Source: Dongshaea marina (lineage in GTDB: Bacteria; Pseudomonadota; Gammaproteobacteria; Enterobacterales; Aeromonadaceae). From it: DNA of 64,000 nucleotides. Location: the NCBI RefSeq assembly GCF_003072645.1, contig NZ_CP028897.1, positions 3,361,658-3,425,657 on the forward strand, read 5' to 3'. The notes below the pieces were generated by a model. That model did not search any database and had not been told where the DNA came from. It saw only the letters and a list, made by a program, of their open reading frames with translations. A program made the translations under genes and the position numbers. The number at the start of each line of letters is the position of its first letter. The first letter of the stretch is position 1. Below are positions 48,347 to 58,797 of the stretch, one piece after another.

Positions 48347-48669
48347 GGATAAGCCACCGATATAAAAATAGGAAACACATTATGGGACCGATCGGTCCAT
48401 AAATTCAAGTGCGAATTTACTGGCCATAGCCAGCAACTTGGTCTCTCTCAGTTTCAGGGGCTCATTTTTACCAGATGAAAGACTTATGAGGAGCTATTTC
48501 CAGGGATAAGTAGGAGAGGTCACAATCGGGATAGTAGCCAGCAGGGCTGCCCTGCGCCACAGAGTCATCCCCCAAGCCGATAGTTCAACTCTGATGAAGT
48601 GCTCAATAGACGCCAGCAACCATGCTGACCGCCTCCAACACGGCTCAACTAAGCCTTAACAGATGCGGC
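48347..48669. other. Intergenic region between emrA and the M29-like gene
   Basis: Contains the emrA promoter area and the palindromic operator near 48385, and close to the M29-like gene end an inverted repeat (AACTAAGCC at 48647-48655 with GGCTTAGTT at 48666-48674) that may end that transcript. No gene is visible. Confidence 0.45.
48385..48398. promoter_or_regulatory. Palindromic operator before emrA
   Basis: A perfect 14-bp palindrome, GGACCGATCGGTCC, extended on each side to TATGG/CCATA with one extra G. It is 38 bases before the emrA start. The ACCGATCGGT core is a common TetR-family site type. The TetR protein at 45158 is the obvious candidate to bind it. Confidence 0.7.
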
Positions 48670-49650
48670 TTAGTTATAAATAAATTGGCCATTTTTGAAA
48701 AAAGTAGAATCATCAAAGGAGAGGCTGCCTCTTGAAAATATAAGGTCCAAATGATGGCTGCCTGAGATCCCTCCGCCAAGCCCAAGGTGTAATCCAGGAT
48801 GTCTCTCCTCAAAACCCGCATTTCTTCCGTAGAGCTCTTTTATGCCGATATTGGTTCCTATCCCAAACTCTTCAATGATTGAGTTACCCTGGTTGTGGTT
48901 AAGATACTTCATGAAGTCATCTCTGAATTGATGATTGTTCGTATGAAAATCAACCACCTTACTAGCCTCAACTTTCAGCATCATTAATTCATCAACGACA
49001 CCATATTTTATCGCAAAAGGCACGGTGCTTAAAAATGTACCGCTAAAGCATATCTCACCAGATAAATCTTTTATTCTTGTGGCAATCTCTCCTGGAACTA
49101 CATCCGGATTTCCAAAGCCATCAATAGATGTCCATTTTGCCTCATCATCTAATGTCCCTGTAATTTTCCCTCCATAACCATCATGGTAAGATAGCTTTTT
49201 TGCCGCTCCAGATAAGCAAATCAGATCATTATTGATAGCTCTAATCGTATCTGGCCCCTCTTGAAATGCGGTATCAAAATAGACGCCATAATCTTTAAAG
49301 ATCACAGACTTCTTCCATGTTCGAGACAAAACGTTTTTGAGTTCAACAATGAATGACGGGCCCTTGGGCATAGGTTTTTTAAGTGTTGCCGAAGAGTATA
49401 TAAAGATGTAAATATCTGATGAATCAATCTGCTCTTCAACATAATCGGAGGGAGATAGAGACAAATTAATGACATTAACACTGGATATATTTTTCAAGTG
49501 ACATGATTCAGAAATAGCTAAAGACAACTGCATATTCTCTTCATCTGAACCTATGAGAACTCTGATGTTATTACCTTGCTTTACCTTTTCTGAGATGGCT
49601 GGATGATTCTTTAAGCATTCATACATGTTATAAATACTTTGGCTCTTCAT
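48670..49650 (-). CDS. M29 aminopeptidase / dihydroxypyridine-dioxygenase-like metalloprotein
   Basis: 326 residues from MKSQSIYNMYECLKNHP; the start at 49701 would run through a hairpin and is not used. The C-terminal half has the pattern of the M29 (aminopeptidase T) / 2,5-dihydroxypyridine dioxygenase superfamily: VVPGEIATR, IIEEFGIGTN, then HPGLHLGLGGG and HHLDLIF, giving Glu, Glu, His and HxD residues that bind the metal. The metal ligands thus look kept, so it may be active. It follows a 36-codon peptide gene and is AT-rich like it. Its likely job is to process or modify that peptide. Family identity is by eye and only moderately sure. Confidence 0.6.
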   Translation of the reverse strand: MKSQSIYNMYECLKNHPAISEKVKQGNNIRVLIGSDEENMQLSLAISESCHLKNISSVNVINLSLSPSDYVEEQIDSSDIYIFIYSSATLKKPMPKGPSFIVELKNVLSRTWKKSVIFKDYGVYFDTAFQEGPDTIRAINNDLICLSGAAKKLSYHDGYGGKITGTLDDEAKWTSIDGFGNPDVVPGEIATRIKDLSGEICFSGTFLSTVPFAIKYGVVDELMMLKVEASKVVDFHTNNHQFRDDFMKYLNHNQGNSIIEEFGIGTNIGIKELYGRNAGFEERHPGLHLGLGGGISGSHHLDLIFSRGSLSFDDSTFFKNGQFIYN

Positions 49651-49683
49651 TTCAAATCCTATATTCCTCTTTATCAAGATAAA

Positions 49684-49710
49684 ATATAGAGGATGAAACA
49701 TCCTCTATAT
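49684..49710 (-). terminator. Intercistronic hairpin between the small peptide and the M29-like gene
   Basis: A perfect 12-bp stem (ATATAGAGGATG with CATCCTCTATAT) and a 3-base loop, followed on the minus strand by TTTTATC. It lies 11 bases after the peptide stop and 33 bases before the enzyme start. It would act as a partial terminator, allowing much more peptide than enzyme to be made. Confidence 0.7.
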
Positions 49711-49721
49711 CATGACATGTC

Positions 49722-49832
49722 TTATGGCCAAAGCGCTGTACCAAAAGGTACCACTGCACTTTCATTCATGATTTCAACACCATCTTCATGCGTTTCTTCA
49801 TCTAACCACTCTTCAAAAACTATATCCTGCAT
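49722..49832 (-). CDS. Candidate 36-residue precursor peptide
   Basis: A short frame too small for standard gene finders: MQDIVFEEWLDEETHEDGV then EIMNESAVVPFGTALWP. It has a good ribosome-binding site (AAGGAG, 11 bases before ATG). The first two thirds are strongly acidic (leader-like) and the last third is uncharged and hydrophobic (VVPFGTALWP), which is the layout of a RiPP precursor. It is followed by a hairpin and the M29-like gene. No homologue is known to me; the assignment rests on layout and context. Confidence 0.55.
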   Translation of the reverse strand: MQDIVFEEWLDEETHEDGVEIMNESAVVPFGTALWP

Positions 49833-50290
49833 TGGAATTTCTCCTTACTGAATGCCTAATTTAGAATGCTTGCTTAAAGAGTCTTGAGACTCGAATAGAA
49901 CCCTACCACACCCACAGCAACGATCAACACCCCAGCAACAACCACATTACATTTATGTTACATGCATTCATCCTGTCACCTCCTACATCTACAAAAAACG
50001 ACAAGTATGAATTTCTTAAGGCAAGTGCCCTTGAATCAAAGTTGTAGGATGCAACTCTCATAAAGAAAGTTAGCCGCAATTAGTCATGAAGCTGAACGGC
50101 ACATAAGAAGAGAGCGAAAGGACAAGCCCGGCAGAAACAACGGATCTTCTCGGAGTTGAGGAAACAGCAAAGTCCTTAGTCTACTGAACCAAACTCTATC
50201 AATGGGTCTTTGCGAGATCACCAAGCTGAGTAAAGCTAGCGTTGTGAGCGAGCCCGGCAACATTATCGATGCAAATTAAGGGAGTAAATC
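49833..50290. other. Control region of the small-peptide locus
   Basis: On the minus strand TTGATC and TAGGGT lie 16 bases apart near 49900-49930 and may form the promoter of the peptide gene. Further up are two direct TTACAT repeats (plus strand, 49947-49952 and 49958-49963) 11 bases apart, which could bind a regulator. The remaining part to 50290 holds no gene that I can support. Confidence 0.4.
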
Positions 50291-51186
50291 TCACTTCAAC
50301 TTAGGATCTTTTAATCCGACTTTTGGCTGGTTCAGTGCCAACTCCAGCAAGGCGTAGCGGTGAGTCGGCTGGGCATAGGAGTTTTGTGCAATCGCCAACC
50401 TGAAAAAGTAGTTAGCTAATTGATTGTTTCCTTTAAGTTGCTGATATTTCCCAAGGTAAAAGTAACTGGCACACAGATGCTCGGCCAGGGTCCGGTTGTT
50501 ACTCGACAGGGCCACACTCTGAGTGAGCAGCTCCCGATGTGGCAACTCACCCAGGTAGTAGTGACTCAAAGAGAGCACCAGTCCCTTACTTTGGCTGTTT
50601 TGCTGCCAGCTCTTTAGCTCTTGAATCGCCCTGTCAGGATCATCTTTATAGCGAGCCAGATAACGCCACAGGGCGGCTTCCGCAAAATAGGGGTGATGAT
50701 TCAAAAGCCACTGGAAATCGTCGATCGCCAGCTGGGGGCGTCGACCATAGAGAAGAGCCACCCCTCGCTGCAGATAGACCTCAAATTCGTCGGGATTCAG
50801 TTCAATCGCCGAGTCAAACTCATCATAGGATTGAGGGATCTTATTATTTTGCAGCAGGTAGAGGCCAAGGCTAAAATGCACATCGGCAAAATCCGGGCGC
50901 AGCCTCAGGGAGCGATTAAAGTCGACCAGAGCCAGGGCCCCCTGCCCCAGTCTATCCCAGATCACCCCGCGCTCGTAATGCAGCCTTGCCTGCTCAACCT
51001 GCTCCAGATCTTTTTGAGCCAGCAGGTGACCCAGCTGGAAGACCGCCCACTGATCCTGTTGGGTCGATTGAAGAGGCAGGGCCATCGGTGGGTAGTCGCT
51101 CACTTTCCCCCCCGGGAGCTGCAGCCTAAAAGGCCCGCCGCTAACAGGGCAATCGCGATCCAGCGCTGGAATACACCTCCTGACAT
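50291..51186 (-). CDS. nlpI: NlpI, TPR outer-membrane lipoprotein (frameshifted)
   Basis: As read the frame from 51103 lacks a signal. One more base in the run of seven C at 51107-51113 joins it to an upstream ATG at 51186 that supplies MSGGVFQRWIAIALLAAGLL then GCSS, a proper lipobox, with GGAGG 5 bases before. The result is 298 residues (E. coli 294). The TPR units (LHYERGVIWDRLGQGALALV, LGLYLLQNN, YLQRGVALLYG and HRYALLELAL) match NlpI, the adaptor of murein endopeptidases and the protease Prc. The break is probably a sequencing error. Confidence 0.88.
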
Positions 51187-51244
51187 CGGGCCTCCTGCCT
51201 CACCTCATCCGATATGTTAGTTAACGGCACTCTTTCCCTTAAGC

Positions 51245-51616
51245 TTAGCTTGGGTTTTCAATCGGGTAGCCCGCCTCCTTCCAGCCGCGAAAACCACCAT
51301 CCATGCTGATCACCTGCTGATACCCCATCTTGTTGAGATTATCCGCCGCCAGGATGGAGCGAAAGCCGCCACCGCAGTAGAGCACCAGAGGGGTTTCTTT
51401 GTCAGGAAACAGCTGCTCAATGTCGCGCTCGATCACCCCTTTTCCAAGGTGAGTGGCACCCGGAAGCTTGCCGGACCGGAGTTCATCCGCCTCACGAACA
51501 TCCAGCAATACAAACTCGCCCTCAGGATATCTTGCCTTTACCCAGTGAACATCCACCTCACGAACACAGGGGCGAACCCTATTAACCAGGGATAAAAAAC
51601 CTTCGCTATGTTGCAT
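51245..51616 (-). CDS. Rhodanese-domain protein
   Basis: 123 residues with one rhodanese domain: LLDVREADELRSGKLPGA, the active Cys in LVLYCGGGFRS, and DGGFRGWKEAGYP. The Cys loop differs from classical thiosulfate sulfurtransferase; the donor and acceptor are unknown. It lies 58 bases before nlpI and may be co-transcribed with it. Confidence 0.85.
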   Translation of the reverse strand: MQHSEGFLSLVNRVRPCVREVDVHWVKARYPEGEFVLLDVREADELRSGKLPGATHLGKGVIERDIEQLFPDKETPLVLYCGGGFRSILAADNLNKMGYQQVISMDGGFRGWKEAGYPIENPS

Positions 51617-51637
51617 CTTTGTGCTCCTTAATTAAAA

Positions 51638-51661
51638 AAAGGAGCGCTATTGCGCTCCTTT
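51638..51661 (-). terminator. Terminator of the queA-tgt-yajC-secD-secF operon
   Basis: A perfect 10-bp stem (AAAGGAGCGC with GCGCTCCTTT) and a 4-base loop, followed by TTTTAATT on the minus strand, 26 bases after the secF stop. Confidence 0.85.
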
Positions 51662-51687
51662 ATCACTCGAGTCAATCCAGAGACGAT

Positions 51688-52620
51688 CTAAGGCAGATCG
51701 GCCCCTTCTTTCTCAACCTTAGGCGGCATCAGGTGTTCGCGCTTCACACCCAGGAACATGGCAAAGGCACTTGCCACATAGATGGATGAGTAGGTACCAA
51801 AACCGATACCGATCACCAACAAGAGTGAGAAGTTGTGGATCATGGCGCCGCCCCAGACATACAGGGAGATCACCACCACCAGAGTCGTTGCCGAGGTGAT
51901 CAGGGTCCGGCTCAGGGTCTCGGTCATCGATACATCGATGATCCGCACCGAGTCGCCCTTACGCAGACGCCGGAAGTTCTCCCGCACCCGGTCGAATACC
52001 ACTATGGTATCGTTGAGTGAGTAACCCACCACGGTCAGTACGGCGGCCAGCACCGTGAGATCAAACTCGATATGGAAGAACGAGAAGATCCCCACAGTGA
52101 TGATCACGTCGTGGGCCAGGGCCAATACGGCTCCCAGCGCCAGACGCCACTCAAAGCGCATCGAGACATACATCAGGATACACAACAGAGCCACCAGAAC
52201 CGCGAGTCCACCCTGCCAGGCAAGTTGTTTACCCACGGATGGGCCAACAAACTCCATCTGCTTGAGGGTTGCAGAGGGATACTTACTCTGCACCGCATCC
52301 ATCAGCTGCTGACCCTGTTGGGCTGCCTTGAGGTCTTTGCTCGGGGCCATCCGGATCATAATGTCACGGCTGGTGCCATAGTTCTGCACCAGGGCATCAA
52401 CACCCTTCTCCTTAAGTACCTCACGCACCCCCGGCAGATCAGCCGCATGGCTGAAGCTTATCTCGATGACGGTACCACCGGTGAAATCAAGACCCCAGTT
52501 AAATCCCTTGATACAGATACTGGCAACAGCCAGTACCACCAAAATCAAAGAGAATACCGACGCCGGAACCGCAAACCTCATAAAAGGGATAGTCCGGCCT
52601 GGCTTCAAAATCTGAAACAT
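51688..52620 (-). CDS. secF: SecF, protein translocase accessory subunit
   Basis: 310 residues with six membrane segments. The signature WGLDFTGGTVIEISF and the later VGYSLNDTIVVFDRVREN are typical. With SecD and YajC it uses the proton gradient to help protein export. It lies 13 bases after secD. Confidence 0.97.
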   Translation of the reverse strand: MFQILKPGRTIPFMRFAVPASVFSLILVVLAVASICIKGFNWGLDFTGGTVIEISFSHAADLPGVREVLKEKGVDALVQNYGTSRDIMIRMAPSKDLKAAQQGQQLMDAVQSKYPSATLKQMEFVGPSVGKQLAWQGGLAVLVALLCILMYVSMRFEWRLALGAVLALAHDVIITVGIFSFFHIEFDLTVLAAVLTVVGYSLNDTIVVFDRVRENFRRLRKGDSVRIIDVSMTETLSRTLITSATTLVVVISLYVWGGAMIHNFSLLLVIGIGFGTYSSIYVASAFAMFLGVKREHLMPPKVEKEGADLP

Positions 52621-52633
52621 TTTGAAATACCCC

Positions 52634-54487
52634 TTAAATAGACAGAGATTTCACGCGCTTGCCACCCCAGATGAGGTTAACAATGGCACGTGTACCTGTG
52701 ATTGCAGTAAACATGGAAGCCGCAATACCGATCATCAGGGTCACCGCAAAGCCCTTCACCGAGCCGGTACCTATGGCAAACAGGATCACCGCTGAGATCA
52801 GCGTGGTCACGTTCGCATCGGCGATGGTCGAGAAGGCTCGTTCATACCCCAAACTAATCGCCTGCTGGATTCCCCGCCCGGCATTGAGCTCCTCGCGTAT
52901 TCGCTCGAAGATCAGGACGTTGGCGTCAACCGCCATCCCCATGGTCAGGACCATACCGGCAATGCCAGGCAGTGTCATGGTCGCCCCCGGAATGAGAGAC
53001 ATGGCTCCCACAATCAGCACCAGGTTGCACAAGACCGCCAGGTTGGCGATGAGGCCAAACTTACGATAGTAGATCATCATGAACACCAGCAGGATCAGGG
53101 TGCCATAAACCATGGCCTGAAAACCGTGCTTGATGTTCTGCTGACCCAGGCTTGGACCGATTGTGCTTTCACCAATGATCTGGATCGGTGCGATCAGAGC
53201 ACCGGCACGCAACAGCAGCGCCAGGTTGTGAGCTTCATTGATGTTCTCAAGGCCGGTGATCCGGAAGTTGCGCCCCAGACGTGACTGAATGGTCGCCACG
53301 TTGATCACCTCTTCCACCTTCTTGAACTTAGGCTTCTCACCCGCTTTTGGCTTGCCAACCGGCTTGTACTGAATAAACACGGTCGCCATCGCCTTACCGA
53401 CGTTGTCCTTGGTGAACTCGGACATGCGGTTTCCGCCACTACCATCAAGCTTGATACTAACCTGAGGTCGGCTGTACTCATCAAAGGCAGACTGAGCATC
53501 AGTGATGTGGTTACCCGTCAGGATCACCTGCTTTTTCAGAACAACCGGCTGGTCATTCTTGTTATACAGCAGTTGATCACCCGGAGGTACCTGGCCCGCT
53601 GCAGCTGCAGCCGGATCGGCATTCTCATCCACCATCCGGAACTCAAGGGTTGCGGTCGCACCGAGGATCTCCTTGGCACGGGTAGCATCCTGAACCCCTG
53701 GTAATTCAACGATAATCCGATCGGCGCCCTGGCGCTGAACCAGTGGCTCGGAAACCCCCAACTCGTTGACCCGGTTACGGATAATGGTGATGTTCTGCTG
53801 CAGCGCATATTCCTGGGTTTCCTGCAGCTTTTTCTGAGTCATCGCCGCCGTCATAGCAAAACGGCCGCCCTGATTCGCCTCAGTAAACAGGAAATCCCGG
53901 TAATGCTCACGCAGGTAGCTCATCGCCTTGGTGCGGGATTCTTCATTACGGAACTGCAGATAGATCTGATCCTTCTGCTGGCGAATGCCGGAATAACGAA
54001 TTCGCTCTGTTCTCAGGTCGGTCCTGAAATCCTGAACAGTCTGAGCAAGGGTCTTATTGATCGCCTCATTCATATCGACCTGCATCTGGAAGTGGATCCC
54101 ACCACGCAGATCGAGTCCGAGCTTCATCGGACTGCCACCGATCGCCTTGAGCCAGGCTGGTGTTGCCGGTGCCAGGTTGAGAGCAACTACATAGTTGCTC
54201 CCAAGCGCCTTGGCAACAACGCCCTGAGCCTTGAGCTGATCGTCAGTGTCATGAAACCGAACCAGGATCTGGGAATCATCAAAACTGACGCTCTTGAACG
54301 GGATCTTATCCTTCTCAAGCACATCTTTGATCTGATCCAGCGACTGCACCTGCAGTGCATCTCCGTGGGAGTTGGAGACCTGCAGGGCAGGATCCTCTCC
54401 ATAGAGGTTCGGAGCTGCGTAAAGAAACCCGATGACGATGACAAACAACACCAACAGGTACTTCCACAGCGGATATCTGTTTAGCAC
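52634..54487 (-). CDS. secD: SecD, protein translocase accessory subunit
   Basis: 617 residues (E. coli 615). An N-terminal membrane helix, a large periplasmic domain with [17 protein letters not shown], then five membrane segments with [20 protein letters not shown]. The Gly-rich and Asp-containing motifs for proton use are kept. Confidence 0.97.
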   Translation of the reverse strand: MLNRYPLWKYLLVLFVIVIGFLYAAPNLYGEDPALQVSNSHGDALQVQSLDQIKDVLEKDKIPFKSVSFDDSQILVRFHDTDDQLKAQGVVAKALGSNYVVALNLAPATPAWLKAIGGSPMKLGLDLRGGIHFQMQVDMNEAINKTLAQTVQDFRTDLRTERIRYSGIRQQKDQIYLQFRNEESRTKAMSYLREHYRDFLFTEANQGGRFAMTAAMTQKKLQETQEYALQQNITIIRNRVNELGVSEPLVQRQGADRIIVELPGVQDATRAKEILGATATLEFRMVDENADPAAAAAGQVPPGDQLLYNKNDQPVVLKKQVILTGNHITDAQSAFDEYSRPQVSIKLDGSGGNRMSEFTKDNVGKAMATVFIQYKPVGKPKAGEKPKFKKVEEVINVATIQSRLGRNFRITGLENINEAHNLALLLRAGALIAPIQIIGESTIGPSLGQQNIKHGFQAMVYGTLILLVFMMIYYRKFGLIANLAVLCNLVLIVGAMSLIPGATMTLPGIAGMVLTMGMAVDANVLIFERIREELNAGRGIQQAISLGYERAFSTIADANVTTLISAVILFAIGTGSVKGFAVTLMIGIAASMFTAITGTRAIVNLIWGGKRVKSLSI

Positions 54488-54507
54488 TTAACGCTCCTTG
54501 CTCCCAG

Positions 54508-54855
54508 TTACATAGACTGGATAGAACCCTTAGGCAGTACCGCGGTAACAAAGTCACGCTTGATGGTGATCTTGGTCTGCTCATCCAGAGACAGAACAAC
54601 AAAACCCGTGTCAGTGATCTTAACGATCTTACCTACCAAACCACCTGAGGTGAGTACCTCATCACCCTTAGACAAGGATGACATCAGGTTTTTATGCTCC
54701 TTGGCACGCTTGGACTGGGGGCGGTAGATCATGAAGTAGAAGATCGCAGCAAAGATCACCAGGATGATGATCATCTGAAATCCACCACCTGCCGGCTGAC
54801 CCGCTTCTCCCGCGGCATGGGCTGCACTAACCCCAAAAAAGCTGCTTAAAGACAT
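54508..54855 (-). CDS. yajC: YajC, SecDF-associated protein
   Basis: 115 residues. One membrane segment (about 28-45, IIILVIFAAIFYFMIY), then RPQSKRAKEHKNLMSSL and a soluble domain. It joins SecDF. It lies 36 bases after tgt and 20 before secD. Confidence 0.96.
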   Translation of the reverse strand: MSLSSFFGVSAAHAAGEAGQPAGGGFQMIIILVIFAAIFYFMIYRPQSKRAKEHKNLMSSLSKGDEVLTSGGLVGKIVKITDTGFVVLSLDEQTKITIKRDFVTAVLPKGSIQSM

Positions 54856-54891
54856 TTATCGTTCCTCTTCGTTATTAGAAGTTCACACTGA

Positions 54892-56027
<1,136 letters not shown>

Positions 56028-56069
56028 TGTCACTCCAGGTCAGAAATACAGTCTGACTCACTCAAACAG

Positions 56070-57119
56070 TTAAGCCGAACGCTGACGGCTCAGGAACATC
56101 GCATCTCCGTAGCTAAAGAAACGATACTCTTTCTTCACCGCCTCATTGTATGCCTTGAGAATGTTCTCTTTTCCGGCAAAGGCGGAGACCAGCATGATCA
56201 GGGTCGACTCAGGCAGATGAAAGTTAGTAATCATCGCATCTACCAGCTGAAACTCAAAGCCCGGGTAGATAAAAATATCGGTATCGTCGAAAAAGGGAGC
56301 AAGCGGCTTATTTTGTGCCAACGTGACCCGAGCGGCACTCTCTAATGAGCGAACCGAAGTGGTGCCAACGGCAATGATCCGTCCACCCTGTTCACGGGTT
56401 TTGGTGATCTGATCCACAACCTCCTGGGAGAGCTCCACATACTCGGAGTGCATCTTGTGCTCTTCGATGTTGTCGACCCGTACCGACTGGAAGGTTCCGG
56501 CACCCACATGCAGGGTGACAAAGGCAAATTCCACACCCTTGGCCTTTAGCTTCTCCAGCATCAGCTCATCGAAATGCAGCCCCGCGGTTGGCGCGGCAAC
56601 GGCACCTGGCTTTTCGTTATACACCGTCTGATAGCGCTCCTTATCGGAGTCTTCATCGGCGCGATCGATATAGGGAGGAAGGGGAATATGGCCAAACTCT
56701 TCCAGTAACTCAAGCACCGGGCGCTCTCCCTGGATCTCCAGCAGGAACAGATCGCCCTGGCGACCTTTCACTTCGGCGTGAACCGCCTGCTCGAAAATAA
56801 GCTTGGTGCCGGGCTTCGGCGCCTTGGATGCCCGCAGATGGGCCAGGATCTGCTGGCCATCGAGCAAGCGCTCCACCAACATCTCGACTTTACCGCCCGT
56901 CTCTTTTTGACCAAACATCCGTGCCGGAATAACCCGGGTGTTGTTAAACACCATCAGATCACCAGGGCGAACCTGCTCCAGCAGATCTGCAAACATACCA
57001 TGACACAGCTCACCACTGTTGCCATCGAGTTGCAGCAGACGACTCCCCGCCCGCTCGGGCATGGGATAACGCGCGATAAGCTCATCGGGAAGGTCAAAAA
57101 AGAAATCAGACAGCTGCAT
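56070..57119 (-). CDS. queA: QueA, SAM:tRNA ribosyltransferase-isomerase
   Basis: 349 residues from [11 protein letters not shown]; the upstream ATG at 57131 is also possible. It uses SAM to turn preQ1 in tRNA into epoxyqueuosine. Conserved parts are [39 protein letters not shown] and THVGAGTFQ-like [11 protein letters not shown]. First gene of the operon. Confidence 0.95.
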   Translation of the reverse strand: MQLSDFFFDLPDELIARYPMPERAGSRLLQLDGNSGELCHGMFADLLEQVRPGDLMVFNNTRVIPARMFGQKETGGKVEMLVERLLDGQQILAHLRASKAPKPGTKLIFEQAVHAEVKGRQGDLFLLEIQGERPVLELLEEFGHIPLPPYIDRADEDSDKERYQTVYNEKPGAVAAPTAGLHFDELMLEKLKAKGVEFAFVTLHVGAGTFQSVRVDNIEEHKMHSEYVELSQEVVDQITKTREQGGRIIAVGTTSVRSLESAARVTLAQNKPLAPFFDDTDIFIYPGFEFQLVDAMITNFHLPESTLIMLVSAFAGKENILKAYNEAVKKEYRFFSYGDAMFLSRQRSA

Positions 57120-57280
57120 GATTACCACCAATTAATACAATTCAGGCGGCTAGTCTAGTGAGGCACTGACCGAGGATCAAGCAAAGAAAGCAAACTCAAG
57201 GCCAAACGAGGCCAAATCCAGTGAAAAGCTCCCCCTTTGGCCCCCTCAACCCAGTGGATTGTTGTCGAAAGGGCTCGCCC

Positions 57281-58173
57281 TCACCTGAATTTGGCAAAGC
57301 TCTCGATCGCCTTGAGGACCCGGCGGCAGACATCGGACAACTGCCGGGAGCGTAATCGATACAGAGCGATTTGGTGGTCATCGAAAAACGTCAGGGGCTT
57401 TTCAAGTTCGATCAGTTCACCACTTTTGAGCTCCTGCTCGACATTCATTCGGGTGGTGATGGTGAATGCCAGGCCACGTTTGGCAAGCTCAATACAGGAG
57501 AGCATGTTATTGATCTCATAGCGGTGTGCGCCATTTTTTTTGAGCTCGTTTCTCAGGGTATCGGATAAGCCCCGGCGGTAGCCGGTCGATATATAAGGCA
57601 GTGCCCAGGGGCATTTAAGCAGATCGTCTTCCTGTTTCAAAAAAGGGCTATTCGGAGAGCCGACACAGATCAGGGGATAACTCAACACAGGAGTCGCCAC
57701 GAAGCGCTCAGGGTGGGAAACATAGTTGATCTCTTGCCCGTCATAGAGCACAAAGTCAACCTCATGGCTGAGGAGTTTTTTGCTCAGCTCTTCAAAGGTA
57801 CCATCACAGATCCTCAGCTGGAGATCAGGAAAGTGAGTATAGAGCAGCTCAGCTAAAGGAACCGTGACCATTTGTGAAACCAGCGGGCCACAGCCGATGC
57901 GTACCTCACCAAGCTCCCCAGGGCGATCTGCTCGGCGCGCAGTTCGAAGCTGCGGGTCGCGGATACTATATCCAGCGCATGTTCATATAGGCCATGAGCG
58001 GCATCACTGGGAGACATCTCCCGGGTATGGCGGTAAAAGAGAGTCAGACCCAGCAACTCTTCCAGCTTCTTCAGGCTCTTGGTGATGGCAGATTGAGTGA
58101 CACCACACTCCTTGGCTGCTGCCGAGATACTTTTGAGCTCGTAAATTTGGATAAAGTGCTCAAGTTGATTCAT
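57281..58173 (-). CDS. LysR-family regulator (frameshifted)
   Basis: As read, a DNA-binding part (to 57853) and an effector part (from 57871) are in different frames. One more base in the run of four C at 57916-57919 gives ALGELGEVRIGCGPLVSQMV and a 297-residue protein. The helix-turn-helix is SISAAAKECGVTQSAITKSL and the hinge and effector domain follow (ICDGTFEELSKKLLSHEVDF). The target genes are not evident: it is flanked by queA and the Spy-like gene, which is divergent. The break is probably a sequencing error. Confidence 0.85.
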
Positions 58174-58323
58174 CCCGATGTTCTGCATTCTCTGTACTCC
58201 GAAGCTGAATGTTTAGCTACTAATCGCCACTGCCCCTATTCCAACATGGAATTCAGTTAGTCGCATCATGCATGCCAGCAAGGTTTAAGCTATGTCGTCT
58301 TCTTTTTACGAACGCTTGTTATT

Positions 58324-58728
58324 ATGACAAATTTTCACCTGAAAGCCTTTAAAATCATCTTTGCAGCCCTCTTTGTGACCTCCCTTCTATGTCACAGCGT
58401 CTTTGCGACGCCAGCCCCGGAGGGGATTTTTCAAAAAATTGAAAACACCACACCGGCACAGCGAGCCACCCGGCAAACCCAAATGATGAGCAAAAAACTC
58501 AACCTCACCCCGGCTCAAAAGAGTAAGGTCGAAAACATCAATCTTAAATACGCTAAAAAAGCGCAACAGATAGTGGATTCAGACAGCTGGCGCCTTGGCA
58601 AGGCCCGCGAACTACGCGAGCTGGTTTTTCAAAAAAATGACCAGCTGCAGGCCGTGCTCAATCATGCTCAGTTTGAGCACTATCAAAGGATCCAGCAGCA
58701 ACGGATGCAGGCCATGGTTAATGGCTGA
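58324..58728 (+). CDS. Spy/CpxP-like periplasmic protein
   Basis: 134 residues. A signal peptide (about residues 1-28, ending VFA-TPA) precedes an all-helical, basic domain with the LTPAQ motif (LNLTPAQKSKVENINL) found in the Spy/CpxP family, and Gln-rich helices at the end. Such proteins act as periplasmic chaperones or signal-modulating partners. It is divergent from lysR. Confidence 0.7.
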   Translation: MTNFHLKAFKIIFAALFVTSLLCHSVFATPAPEGIFQKIENTTPAQRATRQTQMMSKKLNLTPAQKSKVENINLKYAKKAQQIVDSDSWRLGKARELRELVFQKNDQLQAVLNHAQFEHYQRIQQQRMQAMVNG

Positions 58729-58797
58729 GCTCTCTAAAGCCAGTCTCATCGCTCCACTCCCCACAGTAAGTTGCCAACTTGTTTGGATACCCTGTCT

